Shown: positions 10,252 through 21,868 of the stretch, piece by piece | Numbering within the stretch: position 1 is the first letter of the stretch | Layout: each line of letters begins with the position of its first letter | Assembly (NCBI RefSeq): GCF_024509145.1 | Contig: NC_071578.1 | Span: forward strand, 33,847,978 to 33,911,977 | Source of the DNA: Vidua macroura | Lineage: Eukaryota; Chordata; Aves; Passeriformes; Viduidae | DNA length: 64,000 nucleotides | Reading direction: 5' to 3' | The notes under the pieces: model-generated | Told to the model about the DNA's origin: nothing | Databases searched by the model: none | What the model saw: only the letters and a program-made list of their open reading frames with translations | Translations under genes and position numbers: made by a program

Positions 10252-13200
10252 CTGAAAAACACGGGATAAAGGACAAATGTTCAGAGTCTGGCAGGATCCG
10301 GCCCAGCGCCATCTCCTGTGCCCCCTCCCCAGTGCCCGCGCCAGGCACTTCCTCACGTCCGCAGGAGCGGCCACAAACCCGGAGCACCTGTCAGGAACAG
10401 CCTCTTCCCTTCCCATCTGTCACCCCACAGGGATTCCCCCCGAAGCCAAGTTCACCTCTACACATCTCACTCTCCACACCCGCAGCTGAGAGTCTGGAAC
10501 AGAACAGCTGTGGTTTGTTTTCCTTAATGTGACACGTATTTTTAAAGCCACACAGTCAATCAGTTTTAAGAAATCCATTTAGCTTACTACACAGACAGAG
10601 AGTAGAAATCATACCAAAGCACAAGTTTTTAAAGGTTAAAAAAAGAAGTTTTTTGCATAACCAGGATGGATGTTTAAAGTTGTGGATTGACAGGTCCATT
10701 CTCTTTGGTTGTAAACATGCCTGTGCATAGAAGAACAAATTGTCCCAACATAAAAAGCAGTAATTGTAATACTGAGCTATAAAAATAAAAAACTGAACAG
10801 CCCAACAGGAAGAGAGCACATGAATGGGTTTGTATGTTCTGCAAACTTAGCAAGAGACTCATTTGTCCACAAAAATCTACAGCCAGACTGATTTAAAGTC
10901 TATCTTTTAGATTAGATTGCACTGGTTATATACTAATCCTTCCCCAACACCGAAATTACAATTCTGGCACAGAACAGCCCAACTGTAAACCACACCACAG
11001 CAGCTCTCACTTGTCTCTGGTGGTTTATATTTCAGTAGCTAGCCTCAGATTTTTCAGCAGCTGTTGTCCAATTTGGACATTCCTATGGTCTGGGATATTT
11101 TTTCTTTGCTGATTGCTAAAACACAGTTGCCAAACCTACATTTTTATAAAGGTATCTTACAGGGAGGACTTGTTTAAGTAAACTTCTAATGAAGTTTGCA
11201 AACAAAATCCAGGTTGCTGATTATTTCTCTGCCAAATTGTCCAGACCTCTGTGTTTCATGAGGTTGCCTTTGATAACCTACTTTGTATGGCTTTAATTGC
11301 TACTCCCCTTGTCCTCTGAAGTCTGGTATCTAAACCAAGGATAGTTTCCACTAATCCTTCTTGAAAGCAGGACCTTTGGCCCTGATAGTCATTGCATTGA
11401 CAGCTCTAGAAATTCACTGTGGCATGTGCTGTATTTATATTTCATTTCTATCCATTTTGACAACAAAAATCAGTCATTTTCAATTTGCCTCCTCTCAATT
11501 TTCAGCTTCCCAGGGTCCAATCAGACACAGGAAAATAAGTGGGCACCAAACAGCTGTAACTCAAGTGGGAAGCTGAATGTTTCAGCAAAAGTAATGCTGT
11601 AAAAAACATCCGCGTGTTGGGAACCAAAGGGCAAATTCACCTTTTTGTAAGTGACATAAGCAAGCCTTCTTGATTCTCTGACAGCACGTGCTACTGTTGA
11701 GCAACCAGGACTACCTCTCCCACATGAAAAAACTCAGGTTTTAGACTCAAAACTATCCGAGAAAAACACAGCTAAGGTCCCACATACCATACAAATGCAG
11801 CTCTGTTGTCTTGGCATTACTATTGTATTGTTAACAAAGTCAGAAGCTTCAAGGATCAGATGTGGTACGACATGCAAATCAATTTTCAGAACCAATTTTC
11901 ACCTAAGGAGGGGAATTTCAATCCTTCCAAAAATAGTATCAGATACAAAAACAAGTGGGCAGAATTCAGTCAGTGAGACACAAACCCTCCTCAGTCAGAG
12001 AGCGCTACCCCAAAGACAGTTTATAGACCTGTTTTACCTGATCCCACAGCACAGCTAGCACTGATATGAGGTTTTTACTGCTTCACTCTCCCTCTCTACA
12101 CAACATAATTCATCCACTTCTCAAACACTGCACAGCAGGACTCTGCCTTTCTGCCAGATGTGGATTGCAGCCCAAAAACACAGTTCTCCGAACATCCTAA
12201 ACCCTGCCAAACCCAGCATTATCCTACTGCAAAATAGCCATGTAGCTGGAAGATATCGCAAGTTGCACATGCAAAGACTTTACCTTAGGGCTATGAGTAT
12301 CTGACAGATAGAAGCTCACTCCAGAAGCCTCCTGCCCACATAAAACAAAACAGGGAAAAGGCAAAACAGGTGGAAAAAACCAGGGCATATTAGGTGACTC
12401 ATCAAAAAGCTGAGGTGTCCCCAGACTTAACCCCTTGCACAATTTTTGCATCCCAATATGGGCTGAACCCCTCTGTTTCCTTAACACTCCCCTCCCCAGC
12501 AGTGTGCTGCCAATATATTTTACAAGAGAGATGCTGTTAAAGCAGTCATATCTCTCACTCCTGCAGCTCTGAACTGTGCTGCTGGTACAATTCCTTATCA
12601 ACAGAAACAGTCTCTACTGGGCAGGAAGGGAAAAAAAGGAACAAATCAACTCAAAACTGAGCAGAGACCGAGATGTCATGATACGTCATCCAAGGTTAGC
12701 AAGAGCTTACGGAGTCATCCATCATTTTTATTCCCGAAGGGAGACTGTTGCTTTAAAATTGAGATGGAGAGAAATGTTTGAACCCATTACTCGATGCCTG
12801 CAGTTCAACAGCTTCATACAGAAAGGTGTCAGAAGGCTGAAGCTGGGGATCAGAGCAGTGCAGGGCACAGAGAGGAACTGGTTTCAAGCTTTACTGGCCA
12901 GATCTGCCCCTCAGGTAAACAGCCAACAGCTCACCCCCCTTCAGCAACCAAGTGTGGAATAACTGCACCCAAATTTTAGTCGATACAGGCTTGCTCACCC
13001 CTCCCAAAATAAGCAATACTTGGGAGTGTAAAAAGCACCAAACCAGACCACTAAAATGAGAAGCTTTAAGCACTAGGATAATTTTCTGGGTCTCACAGGA
13101 ACATATGCAGGAATTCACATTCCACATCCATCAGATCTTTCATTTCCTGCCTCATCTGCAGTAAGATGCATGCTAAGAGGCTCAGGGTTATGCAGCAGCT

Positions 13201-14060
13201 GCACTCCCAAAATGATTACAGGAGCAAGAGGAAAAAAGTCCCAGTCCTCTACCTAAAATTAATGCTTCATCCAGGTCTAGACAACCAAAAGGTAAAAATA
13301 ACAGCATCTCTATAGGTCCTAACGTAGCTTCCTGAATAATACCTGGGTGACAAAGTAAATCAAAGCCTTGCTGAAAAAAGTCAGCCTTTTGGCTACCAGT
13401 GAGTGTTCTCTGATGGAAAAAGAGGGAACAGCTCCTGTTCTCCAGGTATGTAATTATCAATGATGGAATGCTAACAACTTTAAGAGACTGAATCTCCAAG
13501 CACTAATTCAAATCAGAAAAGAGGTTGACCAGGGAAAAGAAAAAAAAAAAGAAAAAAAAAAAAAAAAAGAAAAAAAAAAAAAAAAAGTGAACATCTTACT
13601 CTAGAACCCAAATAAAACTCATTACCTGGAGTACCAGTGCAGCAGGAACTGCAGCACTTTTGTGAAAAACAGATCTTTCTCTGCATAAAAATTTCTTACT
13701 ACAAGTAAAGCATTTAGAGATGTTTGCAAGTGCTTCTGGCAACATCTATTTTACAAATTATGAGGGACCTCCTTTATAATGAGGCTGCCTTAAGTCTGAT
13801 ACAAAGCAGCTCACCTTTTCCAACAAGAAACAGCTATTTTCCTCTCTATCCCGACTTTTGCTGCATGAAACACTGAATGTCCTTATTGGCTCTAAAAGTG
13901 GTTATCCTAAAATCTCCAGGCTGGAATGTCAGTGAGGAAAATTGCTGCGAGCTTCCCCAGGCAGCCCCAGCAACCCAAGCCACCCACCTCAAACACGCTG
14001 AAGAGCTCCATTTATCTGTCTGTACCTCATTTCTGTTCCTGTACTCAATCTGTTAGATTT
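10252..14060 (-). other. MCU intron 1, segment next to exon 2
   Basis: Intronic sequence upstream of exon 2. 10290-10400 is GC-rich with several CpGs and the frame of exon 2 stays open there (see findings). 13534-13586 is an A-rich tract broken by G. Otherwise no repeat or exon was recognised, and open frames up to 128 codons (for example 12576-12962 plus) resemble no family known to me. Confidence 0.7.
13534..13586. repeat. A-rich tract
   Basis: About 50 bases of A interrupted by single G residues. No retrogene body is recognised beside it. Confidence 0.9.
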
Positions 14061-14081
14061 TGGTCTCTCTTAAACAGGATG

Positions 14082-14611
14082 CTGGAACCCTGGACGCTGA
14101 GAATTTTAGACTCTCTGTGCTGACAAACACTGACTCCCAAGAGAACACAGCATTTGACCTGAGAACGTGGAGAAGACTTCCAAAATTGAATAATAGAACT
14201 AAAATTGAGTGTGTAGTTTGAATATAAGCATGTAATATCATGCAGTAGAAAACTTGGAGTTTAAAGTTTTAAAATATAATAATATATATAAGGCTAAGAT
14301 AAAAGTTTTAAAGCAGTAACTAGTCCTTCATGAGTTTGAGTAGTACTTTGTAATTAGACAGAAAAGTCCACATTAATGAGATACGAGTGATTAGTTATTA
14401 AGTTAAAAATAATTTAGAGTGTCATTTCTTAATTAGATGGTTTTTCCTTAAAATATGTTGTAGAGATAGATACGAAGCCATTTTTGTAACTTGTTAGTGA
14501 AATACTGTGGAACTCACAACTTGTAAGACTGTAATATAAATAAAAAATTATAAACATCTAAGTCTAAACACAAAATATCATCTCAAACACTTTCAATCCC
14601 AACCATAACCA
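14082..14611 (+). mobile_element. LTR-type retroelement remnant, copy A (G-depleted)
   Basis: This aligns along its length with the minus strand of 49510-50060. A common core near 14101 reads gaattttaga then tctgtgctgac, and an end block near 14590 reads ctttcaatcccaacc. Both copies carry a polyadenylation-like ATAAATAAA/AATAAA about 80 bases before the 3' end, as an LTR R region would. No gag, pol or env sequence is seen next to it, so it is a solo LTR or a short non-autonomous element. The 5' edge is uncertain and may lie up to about 100 bases further left. Compared with copy B it is unusually rich in A and poor in G on this strand. Confidence 0.7.
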
Positions 14612-15116
14612 AAACAACAACAACAAAAAAGAATCAACACAGTACCTCAATCCTAAATTATCCAAGTTCCCTTCTGTCCTCCCCTTTTTCTTCTCCATCA
14701 CACCAGCTGTTTTCAAAGTAAAAGAGACCCAGGGCAAAACCATGCCCTGACCAGAAACCTGCTGTGCAAGGGATGTGATGTGTGACTTCCCAACACAGCC
14801 AGTGTTTTTGCACCAGCACATAAGCTCTGACTGGACTGAAGTACATTGAGCTGTGAGGGATTGACTGGGGCCAGCTGCCCGGGAACAGGACAGGAGGATG
14901 CAGGATAAAAGGATGAAGACAGGGAGATCATTCACCACTCCTCACTGGCTTAACAGACTGGACTAAGGGAAAACTGATTTACTGCCAATTAAACTAGATA
15001 ATATCAACAAACAGGATGAAATTAACACTTTCCCCCTAACCCAACCTTTTATCCAGGATTCAACTCTGCCCAGAAACCCCTTAGACACTGCACACTGAGA
15101 TCCCTCATCCCATGGG
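14612..15116. other. Intron 1 segment, no recognised feature
   Basis: Roughly 500 bases between the LTR remnant and the minisatellite. The composition rises in GC to the right. No repeat family or exon was recognised. It could include internal sequence of the neighbouring element, but I cannot show that. Confidence 0.5.
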
Positions 15117-15372
15117 TACCCCACAGAGGCACTCCTCAGTCCCGAACACCCCACAGAGATCAGAGGCTCTTCAACCCCAGACACCTCTCAACCTCCTGAG
15201 ACGCCCCACAGATATCAGAGACCCCCCTCAGCCCCATGACACCCCACACAGCCTTCAGAGACCCCTCAGGCCCAGGCACCCCACACAACCATCACAGAGA
15301 CCCCTCAGTGCCAGGCACCCCACACAGCCCTCACAGAGACCCCTCCCAGCCCCAGGCACCCCACCCAGTGAC
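15117..15372. repeat. Degenerate minisatellite, unit about 37-41 bp
   Basis: At least five imperfect units begin with ACCCCACACA or ACCCCACAGA and continue through CAGAGACCCCTCAG to CCCAGGC. The three rightmost units (about 15240-15360) are 37, 39 and 41 bp and closely alike, while the left units are more decayed. The repeat yields a Pro/Thr/Arg-rich open frame on the plus strand that is a product of the repetition rather than a gene. Confidence 0.85.
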
Positions 15373-15494
15373 TATTAAACCAGTCTGCCAATAAAACCCT
15401 TCGCAAAGGAGCCAGTGTGGGGCTCTGAGCACTCACAGGACCTTGCCAGCCCACAGCAGCCCCTCCCTGAGAAGCTCTGAGGGCAGCGGGGTGA

Positions 15495-15520
15495 CCAGGG
15501 GAAGATGGCGGCGCCTCATG
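15495..15520 (+). promoter_or_regulatory. YY1-like site in a GC-rich patch
   Basis: The sequence gaagatggcggcgcc at about 15502-15516 contains the AAGATGGCGGC core, the strong YY1 binding motif often found just downstream of transcription starts. It sits at the end of the minisatellite in a patch richer in CpG than its surroundings. On the opposite strand a donor-like gtgagt lies at about 15438-15433. No transcript can be shown from sequence alone. Confidence 0.35.
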
Positions 15521-18500
15521 AGGGACCTGCCTGCTGCCAGTGCCAACTTCAGCTAATTCCCGCTAATTCCTCCTCAGCATCCTCCCTGCCTTCCTCAGAC
15601 ACCTCCAAAGGGATCAAAACAAGCCTATCTGCCTGCATCTCTCACCCTCTTCTTTTCTTTCCGAGGTGTCTGGACACCATTGCCTGCTTCCCGGATCTCT
15701 GAGAGAAAAAAAAAAAATTAAAAATCCCAAAAACCCAAAACCAATAACAACAAAAAAACCCAAACAAATAAAACCCCTCAATCTTCCTTTGAAATTGAGC
15801 CCAACTTTATCAGGGATTTTCAACCCTGTATTCTCTCTATGGTCTCTGGATACATTCACACAGCCAATACAGGTGTGTAGTATTTCCCTCCAGGCATACC
15901 CTGGGCTGCTTTTGGGCATCTGGGATGTGATAAAACACCCCCTGCTCCCACAAGGGTACAGCTCACACTGCATCCATGCAAACCCCCAGGGATCTGGCTG
16001 GAGAGGGAACGCAGTGGGGAAAGCCCCTGTACCCAAGAGCTGTGCCCTCGCAGTGACAGCAACAAGCCAAGACTTCCAAGCACAATTTTCTCTCAGTCCA
16101 AACTGCTGCCTTTTTCAACCATACAGCTTGTCTCCCAGGACCCAAACAACACTTGTCTGATTAAATCCCACTGCCTTGAACTGATTCCTCTTTCTGACAG
16201 CACGACCTTACTCCACCCCACTCAAGAGGTCAGGTTTTACACAAAAAAGAACATTTTGCACCCACTGCCTCCACAGGGCAGCGCTTCATGTGGATGAAGG
16301 TCAAGCAAATGAGAACCCATCTGAACTGCAGTGCTGTTCTTTGTGGATTTTTTCTTCTGTGTTTTAAAATCAGGCTGTAGACAGACACAAAAAAAAAAGG
16401 CAATGCCAGCAAGATGTGGGAAGTGTTATCCCTTACATTTGGAAGCACTTTGTATGACCTACACGTTAGCAAATGATCTTCATTTGCCTCAGTTCTCGTT
16501 CCTGCCTGCATTTTCTCTTCTTCCAGCATTAGTACAAAGCTCTATCACATCTGCTAGGAAGGGAACATAAACAGGAGGTGAGCTATAAATACTCTTTTCT
16601 CATCCTGCTTCCTTTGCCCATCTGCCTAAAAAGAAGCAGGTAATCCACAGTGTCCAGGAAGAGGCGGGGGTAGGAGGAAAGAGATTAATTCTCTGCAGAA
16701 AAGGGAAAAAGAAGAGATGAAGTAACTGTTCCTCATCCTTCGTTGTGCCTTTCTCCCAGGCATTACTGCTGCTCTGGAGATATTGAAACGAGGAGTTGCA
16801 GCAGCAACTGCCGTTGAGCAGGAACATCACTGCATCTGATGTGTTTGATTGAGCCTCTGGGAGACAACAGAGGGAAGTGGAGGTAATAAAAGGGAAAAAA
16901 AGTTGAGCTGACATCTTAAGCACATCAGTCAGGCAGAATCTATTGCTTTTAACAGGTGTTTCCTTTGCCACCATCTACATCACTTCACCCTTAACTAAAA
17001 ACCAAATCAAAACCCCAAACTGAAACCTTTTCTCAGTCTATATTCTTAATTTCATTGCAAGTGTCAACAACTTACAGAGAATTACCCAATTCCTAACTTA
17101 AGACAGATGACAGGCAGGGTACACCAGGTCACGCTCCCTCTTTCACCCAACCTTCACACTGAACATCCTACCTCTGGCAGACAACACAAAACAGGGCTGG
17201 AACTTCTCCCTGACAGCTTGTGATGCTAGATCACAGTCTGACCATGAAAATATTTTTGCTTTACTGGAGCAGGATGGTTTGGATTCCACTTCTTTAATAC
17301 AATCCTCATGGTCACTGGGGAAAAAAAAAAAAAAAGCTGAGAATTTTAATTCCTTTGAGTCCTGAAGGCTTGAAACACAGAACTCAAAACACTAGGATTC
17401 ATTTAAACCTGTGTCAGCTTTGAAATATGAGAGCTAAACTCCTTTTCCTAATTTCCAGATTCATCACTTGAATCTTACTGAAAAGGTTTATAAATCTCTC
17501 CTCAAAATTAAGGGGGCTGTCAACCACTGTTTAAAAAAATGTTTGAAGAACTCGGTGAGTTCTGAGCCCACTAATTTCATGGATTTTGTCTCTCTCAACC
17601 ACCCACAGCTGAAAACTGTATAACTAAGAAGGCATCAGATGGATTCCCCTCAGCAATTCCCCAGGGCAGCTTAGCTGTTGTTTTGTCATTTGGTTTCTTG
17701 TTTGATTTTCTTCCTCTAGCACTTACCAACCCCATTAGGAAACTCCTTTAGCCTCTTGTTAGAACCAGTTTAAAACAAGAGCTCTTGCCCCTCTTCTCCC
17801 AGTGCAAAAAGAGCTTCTCAGTGAGGAAACAGCACCTCACTGACATTCCTGCACTTCCAGCATCAAGAATGAAACAATGAGCAGAGTTATGGAGCGAGAT
17901 TCCCACAAGTGCAAGGGGATTCCTTCTGCCTCGGTGCATGCTGGGGAGCAGCCAACTCACACTGGTTTTCCAGGGAAATAAACTCAGAAACGAGGGAACC
18001 TCGCTGTTGAAAAGACACAGCAGGCTCCTGCAAGCTTTGGAGTCGGCGCCAGCACATGCACAGCTTGGGAGGATCTGCTCTGAAATAGGGAGAGGTGCAA
18101 CATCCTGCAAGCCACAGCAGCCCAGCACATCCCACTGCTGGGGGAGTCTGACACCATCAACTCTCTGCAGGAAAGCACAACACAAAGCAATCTCACCTCT
18201 CTGGCTAACTTTACACATGGGTTTGGTCCAAAAAGTGGTGGAACAAAAAGGTAAGTATTCTCAGACAGCAAGAGGCTGTACCCACAAAGGCACATCCAGT
18301 CAGTCCACAAAAGTGGTTCCTTCTTTTGGATTATGAGCCTTACAGGGTGAGCCTAGAGGCCAAATTCACTTGAGGATTAAATCCTTTATGAGGCACTTAG
18401 CAGGGAAGTTTAAGAGTATTGCCCAGAAGTGCCAGACAAGCTTTATAGATACTCTAATTCTCACAAGTTCAGATCCTAAGCAAAAGACTAAGTTTGGCTA

Positions 18501-19269
18501 CAAATACTTGCAGCCAGTTAACACTGGCCAGGTTTATTCTGGAAGAAATACCTAAGTGTAGGATGTTCAAAACTTGGCATTCTTCCTTGCTTTCTACAAT
18601 CAGTTTGCAGCAGTTTACCACCAGGTGTGATTAGTACAGTAAAAATCAATCCTCTTGTTAGTCCCACACCCATCTCATGAAGCCCTGGAAGAATCCCCTT
18701 CCAGAATTAAGGGTGGATGCCTGATTCTCCCCATGGATATGCTGCCTGCCACAAGGATTGTTACTGTGCAACTCTGGCTTCTAAATCCCATATGTTCCCT
18801 GACAAGACTAGAGCAACAGAAGGAAAAGAAAAAAATCCAATAAAAATATATGAGTGTTTTAAAGCCATTAAAGAACTCCATTTCATTGTGCTACCAGACC
18901 ACAGATCAAGGATACTTACATGCAAACTTAATATCCCTGTATGTTAATGTTTAATGTCCTTTGGTTAACAATGTACTTTTACTTATTTTGCAGGATGGCC
19001 TGCCTCCTGTGCCCTGAGAGAGGAGATGGTGCAATGCTCACCTCCTGTGTGCCATAGGTACGTGCCTGGAGAGGCAACTTGGCAGAAGTTGAAGCAGGAG
19101 TGAAAGGCAGTGCTCTGCAGAGGCAGATCTTGATTGACACACTAATAACATGCAGGAAGAACACAAACACATTAATTGTGAACCTGACGCTTCACTAGTG
19201 TGTTAAATTCAGTTCCCAAGGTTTCCCAGTTCAGCTTTTCCCTGCTCATCTCACCTGGTCTATTCAGGA
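15521..19269. other. Intron 1 segment, mostly unique sequence
   Basis: No exon, RNA gene or mobile element was recognised. A short A run is at about 17320-17335 and an A/C-rich stretch at 15700-15775. Overlapping open frames at 15.6-16.2 and 17.7-18.3 kb occur on both strands and look like chance. Confidence 0.6.
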
Positions 19270-19690
19270 GAGGAGGAGGTCACAGAGTCACAGAATCCTG
19301 GAATGGTTTGGGCTTGAAGGGACCTTAAAGATCATCTTGTTCCACCTTCTCTTCCCATGGGCAGATACTCCTTCCACTATCCCAGGCTGCTCCAAGCCCT
19401 GCCCAACCTGGCTTTGGACACTTCCAGGGATCCAGGGGCAGCCACAGGTTCCCCGGGCACCCTGTGCCAGGGCCTGGCCACCCTCCCAGGGATGAATTTC
19501 TTCCCAACATCCCATCTAACCCTGCCCCCTGGCAGTTTAAAGCTATCTCCCCCTGTAAATATTCTCTCTTTTTGTAGGTTCCCTTCATGTACTGGAAAGC
19601 CACAATTAGGTTACCCCAAAGTTTTTCTTCCCCAGACTGAACAATCCCAATTCTCCCAGCCTTTCCTCCCAGCAGAGGTGCTCCATCTCC
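19270..19690 (-). mobile_element. CR1 LINE fragment, antisense
   Basis: The plus strand starts cacagagtcacagaatcctgg followed by a block close to gggaccttaaagatcat. It then carries the usual cccaacatcccatctaaccc and ctcccagcctttcctcc blocks. This is the reverse complement of the CR1 3' end. The 3' end is intact with a short remnant of the terminal satellite, and the 5' part is missing, which is normal for CR1. Confidence 0.93.
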
Positions 19691-21567
19691 CTAACCATAG
19701 GAAAGTGGTGTTGACCCTTTCTGTACAGCACAAGCAGCACCCATAGGGTATCCTGCAACATTCTGTGCATGCTTTCAGAAACTCAAACTTGCTCCTGGCT
19801 CCGCTGGAAGAGGAAAAGCTTTTATCACCTGTGGGACTGCTGCCCAAACCCCAGCCTTGGCAGCAGGTGGGGCTGACTGGAACCCTCACTGCTTCATCAT
19901 CGGTCATAAGCAGGAGGCCCAGAGATCAAAAGGTTTTTATTTAATTGACCATTGATAAAGGGAATGACTGCAACAGCATCTCCTAATAGCTCAGAGCTAT
20001 TCATTTGAGCATGTCCTGCATGGCATTGCTGTGCTACAAACTGAATGTAATTATGCTCAAATGCATGAAAGCGCAATGGAGGCACAAACAGATAAAGTTT
20101 GAGGAAAGCTGTAAACTGAAGTCAATCACTTCATCCAACAGCCAGTGCCATCCTCAAAGCCCAGTCTCATCTATCACTCCTTCAGGCTGAGCCTGTGGGG
20201 ACAAGAGGCTGGATGCCCTCAGGAAGGGCTGCTGCTCCCCTGTAGGTGCCACCGCAGTGCCCGTGGCCAGGCCACCTTCAGCACCAATCCACTCTGTCCC
20301 CTCCCAAACCTCCCCGCTCTGTCTTGTCAAAACAGGGTTTATGGACATGCACTATGCACAAACCCACCTTTAGTTTATATAATGATTAAATCCAGGCATC
20401 CAAGTTTAAATCACTAAAGAATTTTAAAGAAAAACAGACCTAAGACTTCCCCTAACTTATCAAGTTAACCACTGCCAGGATGTGTGATAAACCAGGATTA
20501 CCCAAACATTCCGTTCCACCTCTTTGTTTAAAAATACTGTTTTCTATAAATTTTCTATCCCCCAGACCACAAGGCTTGTTTTAGTAGGATTTTAATTGAA
20601 AATTTTCAATTTTCAGCTCAAGTATTTCTACTTTGTTTTAAAAGCACAGAACATATAATACCCTGTGTTTACACCTCTACCTACAGTTTTTTCCCCCACA
20701 GAAGCTGTTGCAGCTTCTTCCAAAGAATAAGACACAAGAAGGATCCAACACCAAACAAATCCATTTTCAACAGTCAGTCCCAAAAAGCCAATTTGAACTA
20801 CTTGCTCAATCATAACCTACAAAGCACACATCAGAGGGTTGCAAAAGGTTTGCAGTTCACACTTCTTTCCTATATGAAGGCTGAGGATTAACTCATATTA
20901 AGAGAGATTGAGAAGCCTTGGAAATGAACCACTAGAAAAAAATTACTAGGAAAATGAACATTTTTCTAGTCATTAAGGCCATTTAAGAATGAACAGTCCA
21001 GGGAAAAGAGATTATCCTGGGAGAGAGGGATTTGGAATGGAAAGTAACAGAAGATCTTTGGCTTGATCACTTCCTTAAAGCTTTTCCAAATCAATTAAAT
21101 TTGGTTTAATATGCTGTGATAGGTGTTCAGTGGTCTAGAAGAAGGCAATTTACAATTTGGCTCTGAGTTATACAAGCTGTCAGAGACACCTTTACAGTTT
21201 GTATTTGCATTGACAGTTTCAGTTAGTTAATGAAAATTGAACCATTCTTCTCTGGAAAATTAAATATACACACAAAACAGAGCAAAAAAAGCCTCTGTGG
21301 AGAAGCCACGAGGCGACAGGCATCAAGACAAGGACTTCAAAACATATGCTTTCAATCCAAGAGAGGAGGCTGGCTCAGCTCACACAGAATCAGATGCTCT
21401 CCATACTTTCTTTCCAAGAACTTTTTTAATGCTTTCTCACTGCACTGAATAGCCCTGGGAAGCACGACTTTTCCTTTGATCCAATGCTAATTATGACTTA
21501 AAGCTCTTTCAACTGTGAATCCCAGGTTTCTGCTCCTCTGTGGAGATAGCTTTAAGAGGCCAGAGAG
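19691..21567. other. Intron 1 segment, no recognised feature
   Basis: Unique-looking AT-leaning sequence between two CR1 copies. Nothing was recognised. Confidence 0.6.
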
Positions 21568-21868
21568 AATACCAGAATCCCAGACTAGCTGGGGTTGTAA
21601 GGAACTTTAATGCCCATTTCATTCCACCTCCCTGCCATGGGCAGGGACACCTTCCACAGACCAGGTTCCTCCAAGCTCCATCCAGACTGGCCTTGGACAC
21701 TGCCAGGGATTCAGGGGCAACCACAACTTTTCTGGGCAACTTGTGCCAGGGCCTCTCCCACCCTCCCAGGCATGAATTTCTTCCCAACATCCCATCTAAC
21801 CCTGCCTTCTGGCAGTTTGAACCCATTCTCTCTTGTCCTGTCACTATCTGCCCATACAAAAGCCCCTC
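21568..21868 (-). mobile_element. CR1 LINE fragment, antisense
   Basis: The plus strand starts accagaatcccagactagct and continues through catgggcagggacaccttcc and cccaacatcccatctaaccc to a tcctgtcactatctgcc block. It belongs to the same subfamily as the 19.3-kb copy and is shorter at its 5' end. There is no coding capacity. Confidence 0.93.

Noticed and set aside
12576..12962. 128-codon plus-strand open frame rich in Arg and Lys
   Set aside because: No family resemblance, no start context or terminator, and the region is otherwise ordinary intron.
15112..15378. 88-codon Pro/Arg/Thr-rich frame
   Set aside because: It is a translation of the minisatellite units, and each unit contributes a variant of the same peptide.
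15666..16160. 164-codon plus-strand frame starting MSGHHC
   Set aside because: The Lys/Pro-rich start comes from an A/C-rich simple stretch, and the rest has no family resemblance.
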